This document shows positions 1-7,779 of a DNA stretch of 64,000 bases, in pieces. The notes below the pieces were generated by a model. The model had not been told where the DNA came from. It was given only the letters and a program-made list of their open reading frames with translations, and searched no databases. The DNA comes from Roseiarcus sp963742305 (GTDB lineage Bacteria > Pseudomonadota > Alphaproteobacteria > Rhizobiales > Beijerinckiaceae), in assembly GCA_963742305.1 (NCBI GenBank), contig CAVULN010000001.1, forward strand, positions 67,681 through 131,680, given 5' to 3'. Numbering within the stretch: position 1 is the stretch's first letter; each line of letters opens with the position of its first letter. Made by a program: the position numbers and the translations under genes.

Positions 1-306
1 CGGATGTCCGCGCACGTAGACCATGCCGTTGATCGAGGAGGAGCCGCCGAGGACCTTGCCGCGCGGACAGGCGATGCGCCGGCCGCCGAGATGGGGCTCG
101 GGCTCGCTCTCATAGCCCCAATTGTAGGTCCTGGAATTCATCGGGATCGACAGCGCCGCCGGCATCTGGATGAAAATGGAGCGGTCTGAGCCGCCATGTT
201 CAAGGACCAGCACGCTCGAGCGCGCGTCCTCGGTCAGCCGGTCGGCGAGCACGCAGCCGGCCGAACCCGCGCCCACGATGACGTAATCGAAAGTCTCATC
301 ATCCAT
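1..306 (-). CDS. betA: Choline dehydrogenase-like GMC oxidoreductase (N-terminal part, cut by window edge)
   Basis: This is the first 102 residues of a leftward flavoprotein; the rest lies outside the window. The start ATG is the complement of 304-306. Residues 7-19 read DYVIVGAGSAGCV, the dinucleotide-binding GxGxxG motif of the GMC family. A glutamate at the end of the second beta strand (LVLEHGG) fits FAD ribose binding. The later segments YNWGYESEPEP and GKVLGGSSSINGM match the choline dehydrogenase branch and the GMC signature. BetA oxidises choline to betaine aldehyde at the membrane, but related GMC alcohol dehydrogenases share these motifs, so the substrate is inferred. It lies 73 bp behind a kinase/regulator pair on the same strand and may be their target. 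Confidence 0.8.
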   Translation of the reverse strand, partial: MDDETFDYVIVGAGSAGCVLADRLTEDARSSVLVLEHGGSDRSIFIQMPAALSIPMNSRTYNWGYESEPEPHLGGRRIACPRGKVLGGSSSINGMVYVRGHP

Positions 307-379
307 TCGAGAGGCCGTTCGCTCGCTCTGGAGCGCAAGAGCACAATTCCACCAAAAGAGCGATCGACTCGACCTGCGC

Positions 380-1015
380 CTATTTCGCGGCTCGTTCGCC
401 GCCGTTCGCATTTTTCGCGACGAACGCCATTCGCATGAGGTGGGAAATATTGTGCGCCCGCATCTTCTGAATGACGGCGGCCCTGTGGTGTTCGGCCGTC
501 CTCGAGCTGATCCCCAGCTGGTGAGCGATGAGCTTGGTCGGCAATCCCTCCAGAAGCAACGTGAGGACCTCTCGCTCGCGCTGGGTGAGCAGCGCGAGCC
601 GGGCCTTGAATTCCTTGATTTCATGGGGAGCGTCGCGCCCATCGTCGCTGAGCGTCAGGGCTTCCTCGACAGAGGCCAGCAGCGCCTCGGCGTCGAACGG
701 CTTCTGGACAAAGTCGAAGGCGCCGGCCTTCATCGCCAGGACGGCCGTGGGCACGTCGCCATACGCCGTTATCATGATGACCGACGACTTTCCCGTCGCC
801 GCGACGATGCGCCTGAGGAGCTCAATCCCGCTCATGCCCGGAAGCTGGTTGTCAAGCAGGACGCAGGCCGGTTCCTCAAGGGGATTCAGGGTCAGATACT
901 CTTCGGCCGAGCCATAGGGCTTCGACTCGATCTGGGCGGTCGACAGAAGCAGGCCGAGGGCGTCCCGGACCTTGGCTTCATCGTCGACGATATGCACACA
1001 ACGTTCATGCAGCAT
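380..1015 (-). CDS. FixJ/NarL-family two-component response regulator
   Basis: A 211-residue regulator. The receiver domain covers roughly residues 1-120: acidic pocket (IVDDEA), phospho-acceptor Asp in CVLLDNQLPGMSG, Thr in MITAYGD and Lys in VQKPF. A LuxR/FixJ helix-turn-helix follows (LTQREREVLTLLLEG...ISSRTAEHHRAAVIQKM). The ATG complementary to 1013-1015 was chosen because it overlaps the end of the upstream kinase by 11 bp, which suggests translational coupling; an in-frame ATG 36 bp upstream is possible. The partner is the adjacent MASE1 kinase. The regulon is unknown; the choline-dehydrogenase-like gene directly downstream is the obvious candidate. Confidence 0.9.
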   Translation of the reverse strand: MLHERCVHIVDDEAKVRDALGLLLSTAQIESKPYGSAEEYLTLNPLEEPACVLLDNQLPGMSGIELLRRIVAATGKSSVIMITAYGDVPTAVLAMKAGAFDFVQKPFDAEALLASVEEALTLSDDGRDAPHEIKEFKARLALLTQREREVLTLLLEGLPTKLIAHQLGISSRTAEHHRAAVIQKMRAHNISHLMRMAFVAKNANGGERAAK

Positions 1016-2667
1016 TGTCACTGGTTCCATCCATGGGCAGTTCGACCACAAATCGCGCCCCCCCGGTTCTGATAGGCGACCACCAAAGGCGCCCGGCGTG
1101 CCTTTCGACGATTCGCCGGCTCAGGTGCAATCCCAGCCCCATGCCTCGCGGCTTGGTGGTCTGATACGCGTCAAAAATACTGTCCGCCAGTTCGGGGGCG
1201 ACTCCCCGGCCGTTGTCGTCGACCTCGATGGTGATCGCGCTTTCGCCTGCCGCAACCCGGATGATCACGCGTCCGCGGCCGTCCGGGCGCTCCGAAGCGG
1301 CGTCGATCCCATTGTTCACGAGATTGATGAGAACCTGCTCGATCTGGACCCCATCCGCCTGCACCTGGGGGACAGGGCCAACGCTTTCGACCTCCACTTG
1401 AACGCCGCGCGCGGCGGCTTCCTCCCGACAAAGGGCCCCGATCCGCTCCGCCAGAGCCGGCGCATCGAGCGCTTTCAAGCTCAGGTTGCCGCTCGAAACA
1501 AAGTCGCGGATTCGCTCCAGAACCTCGCGGGCGCGCTGAGCTTCGGCCTCGGCGTTGATGAGCGCGTCCATGACCGGCGCGTTCGCAACGCCGGTCTGGA
1601 GCAACCGCCGCGCGGCGTGCACGTAGGCCGTAACGGTCGACAACGGCTGGCTGACCTCGTGAGCGAGCGCCATGCCCATCGCGCCGGCCTGTGCGTTGGC
1701 CGCCATGCGCGCCAATTCTCTCTGCTGCTCGCGCAGGCGCAGGGCGGCGTTCCGGTGTTCGGTGGTGACCGCGCCAAGCAAGAGCCCGGTTATCGAAAGC
1801 ACCAGCATGAGCAATTGAAGGATGGCGAAATCTGTCGTGTCGTAGCCGACGAAGACGGTGATGACCGCAAGCGTCACCTGGATCGTGACCAGCGCGAGCG
1901 CGACGCCGGCATACCCTTCCCGCATCGCCACCCAGATGACCGGCAGGAAAAGAAGATTGAACAAGATAATATAGTTTGTCGCCGACTCCGACCAGAGCGG
2001 CAAATCCAAGGCATATCCCAACAACGAAGGCCAAAATGGTAAACAATGTGTGACCAGACCAGCGCCATCGCGCGACCGCCAAGTAAATGAAGACCGCTGT
2101 CGTCGCGGGAATGATCGTGATCATTCCGAGCGCATCGCCGATCCAGTAGTGACCCATGGCCACGAACAGCTTGTCCGCCGGCAACGTGCCCCCAAGATAC
2201 AACACTCCACAATATACGAGCGACGCCACCGCCGCACACGCAGGAACCAGAAGCAGAAATGTTACAACATCGGGCAACCTGAATTGCCTAAGGTCGAATT
2301 TCAGCCTGTTCTTCAGGAACAAGGCGAGAAGAACATAGGCGACAGTCAAAAAGAACTCCGCCGCCACAGTCACGCCGAGGTGGCGCTGAACCCCGACAAT
2401 CGACAAATCGACCAAAGCCGCGCCCAAGAGAACGAACGGCGCGAAAGCGAGACTTTCGATGAGCAGCGCCAGACTCAGGCCATCGTCAGGGCTCCACAGC
2501 GTGATCCCCAGCCGATCGAAATCATGCCACTCGGTCATGAGATTGATCGCGAAATAGATGGCGATGAATGCGGCGCCAATCCCCCAAAACCTGAGATCGG
2601 CCGCGCTCCAGCCGCCCCAAAGTCCGAGAGACCTCGGGGGCGCGTCATGCGAATTCACAACGGCCAT
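1005..2667 (-). CDS. MASE1-domain membrane sensor histidine kinase (one frameshift)
   Basis: About 553 residues after removal of one base. The N-terminal half is a multi-span membrane region of MASE1 type (AFIAIYFAINLMTEWHDF, then several hydrophobic spans). The C-terminal half has the phospho-acceptor box AHEVSQPLS and an ATPase domain with N box (INLVNNGID), G1 (DDNGRG) and G2 (GMGLGLHLS). The halves lie in different frames and join near 2025. Dropping one G from a GGG run gives ...FVVGYALDLPLW and restores the protein. The start at 2667 has GAGG six bases upstream; an ATG at 2673 also exists. It overlaps the response regulator by 11 bp. The ligand is unknown. Confidence 0.8.
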
Positions 2668-2733
2668 TTCCATCCTCGAACTGCGGAAAAATCATATGGC
2701 GCTTCGAGCTGAATTGAAACCGGCCCGGCTGGG

Positions 2734-2745
2734 GGTAGTTCTACC
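2734..2745. promoter_or_regulatory. Perfect inverted repeat upstream of the kinase operon
   Basis: GGTAG-TT-CTACC, a perfect 5-bp inverted repeat with a 2-base spacer, lies 67 bp upstream of the kinase start. Its size and place suit a dimeric LuxR/FixJ-type regulator, perhaps the one encoded in this operon. The role is inferred from position and symmetry only. Confidence 0.35.
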
Positions 2746-2844
2746 TAACAATCGCGGGCTGCGCGCCCCTCCCGCGCATCCCGGGAGCATGTCGTTTTGA
2801 CCTTGAGAACCGGACGGGAAGGTTGACCAGCGGCGCGCCGTCGG

Positions 2845-2909
2845 TTTGTGGTGCGGACGGCGGGGGTCGAACCCGCACAGCCCTCTCGAGCCGAGGGATT
2901 TTAAGTCCC
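2845..2909 (-). repeat. attL-like copy: truncated tRNA-Leu 3' fragment
   Basis: Identical over 65 bp to 5268-5332. Read on the minus strand it holds the anticodon arm, variable arm, T arm, 3' acceptor strand and CCA of tRNA-Leu. It lacks the 5' acceptor strand and D arm, so it cannot give a functional tRNA. Identity stops exactly at 2909; the bases beyond are unrelated to tRNA. Confidence 0.85.
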
Positions 2910-2950
2910 GGCCGCACTGTCCTGAACTGATCACTCGTCGAGCGGGCGAG

Positions 2951-2976
2951 AGGGCGGTTTCGGCCGCCCTTTTTTT
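2951..2976 (+). terminator. Rho-independent terminator (orphan)
   Basis: The stem AGGGCGG pairs with CCGCCCT across a 6-base loop and is followed by six T. It points rightwards, yet no rightward gene ends just before it. It sits 41 bp inside the left end of the putative island. Confidence 0.6.
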
Positions 2977-3138
2977 CGGGCTGTGCCCGTGATCACGCCG
3001 TGTCGTCGCTGCGGATGGCCTCGAAGCTACCCCGCTCGGTCTTCACCAACGATAGGTATTTCTCCCAATTGCTGACTTAGCTTGGCGGCTTCATCATGGA
3101 GTGTCGCGTAACACTCTGGTGCAATCCAACGGTGCGAA

Positions 3139-3717
3139 GTGTCCCGCCTAGCCGCAAATGAGCCTTATCGACGCGCCACTATCCTTGGCGCACTAGTCAT
3201 TTTGGCGGCCACGACGGGCCCTGTCTATGCACAAGACAGGATCTATAACCGACCCAGACATAACGATCTGCTGCTCGATTGGTGTCTAACCTGGGGAAGC
3301 AACTGTGGCCGGCCGGTGGCGATGGCGTTTTGCAACCGACGCCGTTATGAAGACGTCGGAATTTTCCGAGAGTATAGAACGGAAGGTTCGGAGCCGACGA
3401 GTCTGATGGGGACTAATCAGATTTGCAGGGGGGCCTGCTCAGGCTTCGCCTATATTCAGTGCCTCCGTCAAATTCCCCATAATCGCGTATTTGCAAACCC
3501 AAAGTGGGACCTGGTGCGCCTTGACGTTTGCCGAGAATGGGGGGCGAACTGCGGCAAGCCTGCTGCCGATGCTTTCTGTCGGGCGAAGGGTTTTTCGGAC
3601 GCATTTAACGCGGCGCCAGACCCAGAGCCGGGACGCTCATCAACAAGAGTCATCAGCAGCGGCCAAATCTGCCAGGGAACTTTCTGTACAGGCTTTCAAC
3701 AAATCATTTGTCGTTGA
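3139..3717 (+). CDS. Secreted cysteine-rich protein with two tandem modules, function unknown
   Basis: A 192-residue protein that I do not recognise. Residues 1-31 are a signal peptide (basic start, then ILGALVILAATTGPVYA), so it should be exported. The mature part is two copies of one module of about 75 residues, near residues 46-108 and 126-191. Each copy has LDxCxxWGxNCGxPxAxAFC, then a loop, then a GxICxGxxCxGFxxIxC end. That makes six cysteines per copy, arranged as in disulfide-rich secreted domains. The start is GTG. Base composition is lower in G+C than surrounding genes, and it lies inside the tRNA-Leu-bounded insert, both consistent with acquisition. No function is proposed. Confidence 0.7.
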   Translation: MSRLAANEPYRRATILGALVILAATTGPVYAQDRIYNRPRHNDLLLDWCLTWGSNCGRPVAMAFCNRRRYEDVGIFREYRTEGSEPTSLMGTNQICRGACSGFAYIQCLRQIPHNRVFANPKWDLVRLDVCREWGANCGKPAADAFCRAKGFSDAFNAAPDPEPGRSSTRVISSGQICQGTFCTGFQQIICR

Positions 3718-3972
3718 ACGTCTTCATAAATCTCCACGCCGCCCCAAAAGAGCTCGCGATGGAGATCACTCACCGAAAGCGCGCGCTGATCTCCTGCAGG
3801 CGGCGGCCGATTGTCCCAAGGCGCGGTCGGCCCGCATCCATGACCGCTGCAAGGCGGTCTATGAGGGGCTTGCGGCCGGTTAGCCGCCAGCGGCCTTCTG
3901 TGGGGCTTGGCGGGACGGTCGCCGTCCGCGGACCTTCGCTGCGATCGAGGCGACGCTACCGCTTCTGCCGCG

Positions 3973-4356
3973 TCAGTTGGTCAGGTTGATCGTCTTGTCC
4001 GTGCAGATATCAACATTCGACACGTCCGCCGATTCGCCGTCGGCGTACTTCCCGCGGAGATCCACGTGACAATTCTTGCTCTGCGGCATTTTAGCCGACG
4101 TCCATTGGCCGGCTTTCAGCGCGCCTAGCACTTTCTTCCAGTTAGCTGAGCCGCTCTCGGCCGCCCGCAGCTCGACGAGGTCGGCCTGGCGCCAGTTCAT
4201 CACCGTCACCGTAACTGTCCCGCCGGCCGGCGCCATCGGGTTGTGCTTGGGCTTCATTGGCGCGGCGGCTGGCGCCGTGTTCTGTGCGAGCGCCGGCGCG
4301 GAGGCAACGCCGAACAGAACCGCCGCGATCGTGAGGGCCAAGACCGGCCTTCTCAT
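3973..4356 (-). CDS. Small periplasmic protein, conserved hypothetical
   Basis: 127 residues from the chosen ATG (complement of 4354-4356), which opens directly into a signal peptide (MRRPVLALTIAAVLFGVASAPALA). A longer in-frame start exists at 4407 but would place a basic non-hydrophobic stretch before the signal. The mature part is Pro/Ala-rich at first, then a compact domain with TVTVTVMNWR, WKKVLGALKAGQW, KNCHVDLRG and VDICTDKTINL. This resembles small uncharacterised periplasmic proteins common in Hyphomicrobiales. Two cysteines could form a disulfide. It lies inside the tRNA-Leu-bounded insert. I cannot name a function. Confidence 0.6.
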   Translation of the reverse strand: MRRPVLALTIAAVLFGVASAPALAQNTAPAAAPMKPKHNPMAPAGGTVTVTVMNWRQADLVELRAAESGSANWKKVLGALKAGQWTSAKMPQSKNCHVDLRGKYADGESADVSNVDICTDKTINLTN

Positions 4357-4405
4357 CAATTTCCTGCCTGCTTTCGCGCGAGCCGATGAGCTGCTTGCAA
4401 CGAGC

Positions 4406-4537
4406 ATGGCGCTAACGATGGCGAAAGAAAAGTCGGAAGGTTCAGGGGCAGCGCCCGAGCTGCTCGAACGACTGGGCGCGCTCCGCGGCCCCGGGCAGAG
4501 CTATTCTGACGTGATCATCCGCATGGCGAGGGAGTAA
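4406..4537 (+). CDS. Possible small antitoxin-like protein (43 aa)
   Basis: A short reading frame starting at an ATG just outside the divergent secreted-protein gene. Its C-terminal part, ALRGPGQSYSDVIIRMARE, resembles the end of short predicted antitoxin or DNA-binding proteins. A related tail recurs 0.6 kb away at 5132-5221. There is no clear Shine-Dalgarno sequence and no toxin partner, so it may be a remnant. Confidence 0.35.
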   Translation: MALTMAKEKSEGSGAAPELLERLGALRGPGQSYSDVIIRMARE

Positions 4538-4588
4538 CGGAAATCGCAGCGAGAGCGTCAGTTTTGTGGTGGTCGATGACGGACCGCT

Positions 4589-4999
4589 TCAAGCGGCCGG
4601 TTCTGATTTAACCAGCGTTATCGAGCGGGGAGCCTGCGGCTTAGGATCCTCATTGCTCTCGACTTGCAGCCCCTCCGCGACTGCCCGCTCGGCAACGGTT
4701 GCGACCCTCGACGCATCGGCATTTGGCGGGGTAAGCGCGAGCGGTCCGTTGTCAACGTCCGGGAGACCGGCGTTTGCCGGAAGACCACGAAACTGATTAA
4801 GCCTCGCCATTGCCGACGCTTCGAACTCGATGCCACGAGTCGAAACTTTCTCCATGAACGACGCCAACGCCGCCTCGCTGCGGCGAGAGTAGAGCCCCAT
4901 CGCCTTTGATAGTTCTTCCGCTGTGGCCGTGAGCTCGCCATGGAACGCGTCGCGGAGTTTGTTCAGATCGTTTACATAATTTTGAAACAAATCCTGCAT
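4589..4999 (-). CDS. Hypothetical helical protein, weakly phasin-like
   Basis: 136 residues starting at the ATG complementary to 4997-4999. Roughly residues 1-75 are predicted amphipathic helix with regular hydrophobic spacing (FQNYVNDLNKLRDAF, then ELTATAEELSKAMGLY). The rest is Pro/Ala-rich and probably disordered. Length and layout recall small phasins, which coat polyhydroxyalkanoate granules, but no diagnostic motif is present. It is the right-hand gene of the tRNA-Leu-bounded insert and shares no operon with a recognised gene. Confidence 0.5.
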   Translation of the reverse strand: MQDLFQNYVNDLNKLRDAFHGELTATAEELSKAMGLYSRRSEAALASFMEKVSTRGIEFEASAMARLNQFRGLPANAGLPDVDNGPLALTPPNADASRVATVAERAVAEGLQVESNEDPKPQAPRSITLVKSEPAA

Positions 5000-5131
5000 C
5001 GGACTTCCCCGTCGCTTTTGCTGCCGTTCAGACAGCGCAGCGCATTAGCGCGTCCTCCGAATTACATGGGTGAGGCTATGAAAGCCCTAGGAGATTGTCA
5101 AAGCTCTTCGGCAGGCGACAACATTGGGTAA

Positions 5132-5221
5132 CGTGTCCGAGGCGAGAGCCAGAGCGAAGTGATCCTGAGGCTGGCGATGGAGCGAGAGGAGGGGGGTCTC
5201 TTCTTGCTGACCAAACGCTGA
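5132..5221 (+). pseudogene. Degenerate paralogue of the 4406-4537 tail
   Basis: Read in frame from just after a TAA, the bases encode RVRGESQSEVILRLAMERE followed by ten residues and a stop. The RGxxQSxxVIxRxAxE pattern matches the end of the small frame at 4406-4537. There is no start codon or upstream coding sequence, so this is a fragment, 46 bp from the right repeat. Confidence 0.4.
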
Positions 5222-5267
5222 CGACAGTCTGAGGCTCCGAGTCGTCAATTTCCTATAAGTTATTGAT

Positions 5268-5332
5268 TTTGTGGTGCGGACGGCGGGGGTCGAACCCGCA
5301 CAGCCCTCTCGAGCCGAGGGATTTTAAGTCCC
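5268..5332 (-). repeat. attR-like copy within the intact tRNA-Leu
   Basis: The right copy of the perfect 65-bp repeat. It overlaps the 3' part of the functional tRNA-Leu gene and four bases beyond its CCA. Recombination between this copy and 2845-2909 would excise a 2423-bp circle and leave the tRNA intact. Confidence 0.85.
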
Positions 5333-5360
5333 TTGCGTCTACCGGTTTCGCCACGTCCGC
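5272..5360 (-). tRNA. tRNA-Leu (anticodon UAA)
   Basis: On the minus strand GCGGACG (5360-5354) pairs with CGTCCGC next to discriminator A and an encoded CCA (5274-5272). The anticodon loop is CTTAAAA with anticodon TAA, complementary to 5324-5326. A long variable arm marks it as class II, and the T arm is GGGTTCGACCCCC. All arms are present, so it should be functional. Its 3' part is duplicated at 2845-2909. Confidence 0.95.
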
Positions 5361-5406
5361 ATGGACAAGGGGCGCTTCTTTCACATTTCGCGGCGAAAAT
5401 GAACCT

Positions 5407-5907
5407 TCACCCGGCCCCGTCCGTGGCGATCGGCGGCTGGAAAGCGAGCCCCATGTCCCAGGGAAAATAGATCCACGTGTCCTGGGACACTTCGGTGATG
5501 AAGGTGTCGACCAGCGGGCGCCCGAGCGGCTTGGCGTAGACGGCGGCGAAATGGGCGCTCGGCAGCATCTCGCGCACCACCTTGGCGGTGGCGCCGGTAT
5601 CCACGAGGTCGTCGACGATGAGGATCTTCGCTCCCCCGTCGAGATTGGCGACTTGCGGCGCGATCGCCTTGAGAACCTTGAGCCCGCCCTGGGTCTTGTA
5701 GTCGTGATAGGAGGCGACGCTGACGGTCTCGATCAGCCGGACCTCGAGCTCCCGGGCGACGATCGCCGCCGGGACGAGACCGCCCCGCGTGATGGCGACG
5801 ATGGCGTTGAACGGGCCAGCAGAGGCGAGGCGCCAGGCGAGCGCCCGCGCGTCGCGGTGAAACTGATCCCAGGAAACCGGAAACGCCTTCTCGCGGGGGG
5901 AGGTCAC
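5407..5907 (-). CDS. gpt: Xanthine(-guanine) phosphoribosyltransferase
   Basis: 166 residues, the usual length. It transfers phosphoribose from PRPP to xanthine or guanine in purine salvage, at the inner face of the membrane in characterised relatives. The PRPP-binding motif of type I phosphoribosyltransferases is clear in ILIVDDLVDTGATAK, near residues 94-108. The N-terminal ITRGGLVPAAIVAREL and the C-terminal DTWIYFPWDM are typical of Gpt rather than Hpt. It is transcribed leftwards just upstream of tRNA-Leu, with no co-directional gene close by. Confidence 0.93.
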   Translation of the reverse strand: MTSPREKAFPVSWDQFHRDARALAWRLASAGPFNAIVAITRGGLVPAAIVARELEVRLIETVSVASYHDYKTQGGLKVLKAIAPQVANLDGGAKILIVDDLVDTGATAKVVREMLPSAHFAAVYAKPLGRPLVDTFITEVSQDTWIYFPWDMGLAFQPPIATDGAG

Positions 5908-6016
5908 CTGCGGCTCCTTGGTGCAAAGGACAGCCCTCCCTTAACAAACGTCACGGCCGCAGGCGAGCCGCCGTCCGCGGGATCAACACCTTATTGCGAT
6001 CCTCCCCGATCGAGCC

Positions 6017-6769
6017 TCAACGGGGCGCCGCATCCCCCGACAGCTCGGCGACCATCGCCTCGATGGCGCGGCGGGCCGTGGCGACCGCCTCGCCATCCTT
6101 GCCGCGCGCCACGATCTGGTTGTTGAAGCGCCCGTCCCTGAACGATGGGTAGGAGCCGATCGCCACATTCGGATGAGCGGCGGCGATTGCGCTGAGCGGC
6201 TCGCCGTAGACGCCCTCGGGGAGGCTTCCCGCCGCAATGGTCTCGACCAGCATCACCGCGCCGGTATCCATGGTCCTTGCGGCGAAATCGAGCATGGCCT
6301 GCATGACCGCGGGCACCCCGGCAAGCACGAAGACATTGCCGATGCGAAAGCCGGGGGCCTTGGAAATCGGGTTTTCGATCAGCTCAGCCCCGGCGGGAAT
6401 GCGCGCCATGCGCTTGCGCGCGGGCGTGAGATCGGCGGGGGCGTAGCGTTCGAGCATGATGGCGATCGCCCGCGGGTCCTCGCCGATCGGGACGCCGAAC
6501 GCGCGCGCGACCGCGTCGGCGGTGATGTCGTCGTGGGTCGGACCGATGCCGCCGGTGGTGACGACGTAATCGTAGCGCGCCCGCAAGGCGTTGACGCCCG
6601 CGACGATTTCGTCCTCGACATCCGGCACGACCCGCGCCTCGCGGACGTCGACGCCGATCTTCGCCAGATATTCAGCGATATAGCCGAGGTTGCGGTCCTT
6701 GGTGCGCCCGGACAGGATCTCATCGCCGATCAGGAGGACGGCGGCGGTGACAGTCCTCGGTTTGCTCAT
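6017..6769 (-). CDS. CinA-like competence/damage-inducible protein, molybdopterin-binding fold
   Basis: 250 residues from the ATG complementary to 6767-6769, where homology begins; the frame is open further upstream without family similarity. The domain is MoCF/CinA N-terminal: LLIGDEILSGRTKDRN, then YVVTTGGIGPTHDDITADAVA and a NPISKAPGFRIGNVFVLAGVP segment. The CinA C-terminal deamidase domain is absent, as in many alphaproteobacterial homologues. CinA N-domains have been linked to pyridine-nucleotide recycling (ADP-ribose pyrophosphatase). The specific role here is inferred. It is divergent from map. Confidence 0.85.
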   Translation of the reverse strand: MSKPRTVTAAVLLIGDEILSGRTKDRNLGYIAEYLAKIGVDVREARVVPDVEDEIVAGVNALRARYDYVVTTGGIGPTHDDITADAVARAFGVPIGEDPRAIAIMLERYAPADLTPARKRMARIPAGAELIENPISKAPGFRIGNVFVLAGVPAVMQAMLDFAARTMDTGAVMLVETIAAGSLPEGVYGEPLSAIAAAHPNVAIGSYPSFRDGRFNNQIVARGKDGEAVATARRAIEAMVAELSGDAAPR

Positions 6770-6945
6770 CTCCGAACCCCTCTCTCGCCCTTGGCCCGGC
6801 CGGGCGGCGAGGCGCAACGCTAGCACGGGCTGAGCCGCCGGGCTCGAACGGACGAGATTCGCCCGCCCACATCGGCGCCTTGTGTTCGGCGCGAAGCGAG
6901 GCATATGTGTAGAAGCTCCGCAACAGGGCCTGAAGGAAAGCTTTG

Positions 6946-7779
6946 GTGGCGACATCGACGACATTCGTGCTTGCGAACGAGAAACTCGGCCGCCGCAGCG
7001 GGCAGATCCGGCTCCACACGCCGGAAGACTTCGCCGCGATGCGCAAGGCCGGCGCACTGACCGCGGAAGCGCTCGACCTCGTTGGCCCCCTGGTCAAACC
7101 AGGGGTCACAACCGCGAGTCTTGACCAGTTCGTGTTCGAGTTCGCGCGCGACCACGGCGCCTATCCGGCGCCGCTGAATTACCGCGGCTATCGCAAGTCG
7201 GTCTGCATCTCGATCAACCACGTGGTGTGCCACGGGCTGCCCGACGACAAGCCGCTGCGCGACGGCGACATCCTCAATATCGATGTGACCCTGATCGTCG
7301 ACGGCTGGCACGGCGACGCGAGCCGCATGTTCGTCGCGGGCGAGGCCCCCCGCCGGGCGCAGCGGCTGATCGACGTCACCTACGAAGCGATGATGCGCGG
7401 CATCGGGGCGATCAGGCCGGGCGGGACGACGGGGGACATCGGCTACGCCATTCAGACCTACGCCGAGGGCGAGCGCTGCTCGGTGGTGCGCGACTTCTGC
7501 GGCCACGGGCTCGGACGGCTGTTCCATGACGAGCCGAACATTCTGCATGTCGGCCGAAAGGGGGAAGGCGTTCCGCTTCGGCCGGGGATGTTCTTCACCG
7601 TCGAGCCGATGATCAACCTCGGCGGCTACGGGGTGAAAATCCTCTCCGACGGCTGGACGGCGGTGACGCGCGACCGGTCGCTGTCGGCCCAGTTCGAGCA
7701 TACGGTCGGGGTGACCGAGACGGGTTATGAGATCTTCACCCTCTCGCCCACCGGAGCCGATCGCGCGCCAATCCGATGA
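6946..7779 (+). CDS. map: Type I methionine aminopeptidase
   Basis: 277 residues. It removes the initiator methionine from nascent proteins as a dinuclear metalloenzyme. The metal ligands are recognisable in order: D in NIDVTLIVDGWHGDASRMF, H in CGHGLGRLFHDEP, E in FTVEPM and E in AQFEHTVGVT. The substrate-binding His is in INHVVCHGLP. GTG at 6946 was preferred because AAGGAA lies about 8 bases upstream; TTG at 6943 is an alternative. The stop overlaps the radC start (ATGA), so the two are translated together. Confidence 0.93.
   Translation: MATSTTFVLANEKLGRRSGQIRLHTPEDFAAMRKAGALTAEALDLVGPLVKPGVTTASLDQFVFEFARDHGAYPAPLNYRGYRKSVCISINHVVCHGLPDDKPLRDGDILNIDVTLIVDGWHGDASRMFVAGEAPRRAQRLIDVTYEAMMRGIGAIRPGGTTGDIGYAIQTYAEGERCSVVRDFCGHGLGRLFHDEPNILHVGRKGEGVPLRPGMFFTVEPMINLGGYGVKILSDGWTAVTRDRSLSAQFEHTVGVTETGYEIFTLSPTGADRAPIR

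Larger units (their letters stand above)
2845..5332. mobile_element. Mini-island or island remnant integrated at tRNA-Leu(UAA)
   Basis: The segment is bounded by a perfect 65-bp direct repeat (2845-2909 and 5268-5332). The right copy is the 3' part of an intact tRNA-Leu gene, from the anticodon stem to CCA plus a few bases. The left copy is a truncated duplicate. This is the footprint left by tyrosine-recombinase elements that integrate at tRNA 3' ends, and the insert lies on the correct (downstream) side of the tRNA. The unit is only 2423 bp. It holds small genes of unknown function and no integrase, and the DNA around 3.14-3.72 kb looks poorer in G+C than its neighbours. It is either a cargo unit mobilised in trans or what remained after deletion. 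Confidence 0.7.

Noticed and set aside
2910..5267. Search for an integrase, transposase or excisionase within the tRNA-Leu-bounded insert
   Set aside because: No frame on either strand shows tyrosine or serine recombinase motifs. The element is therefore described as a mini-island or remnant.
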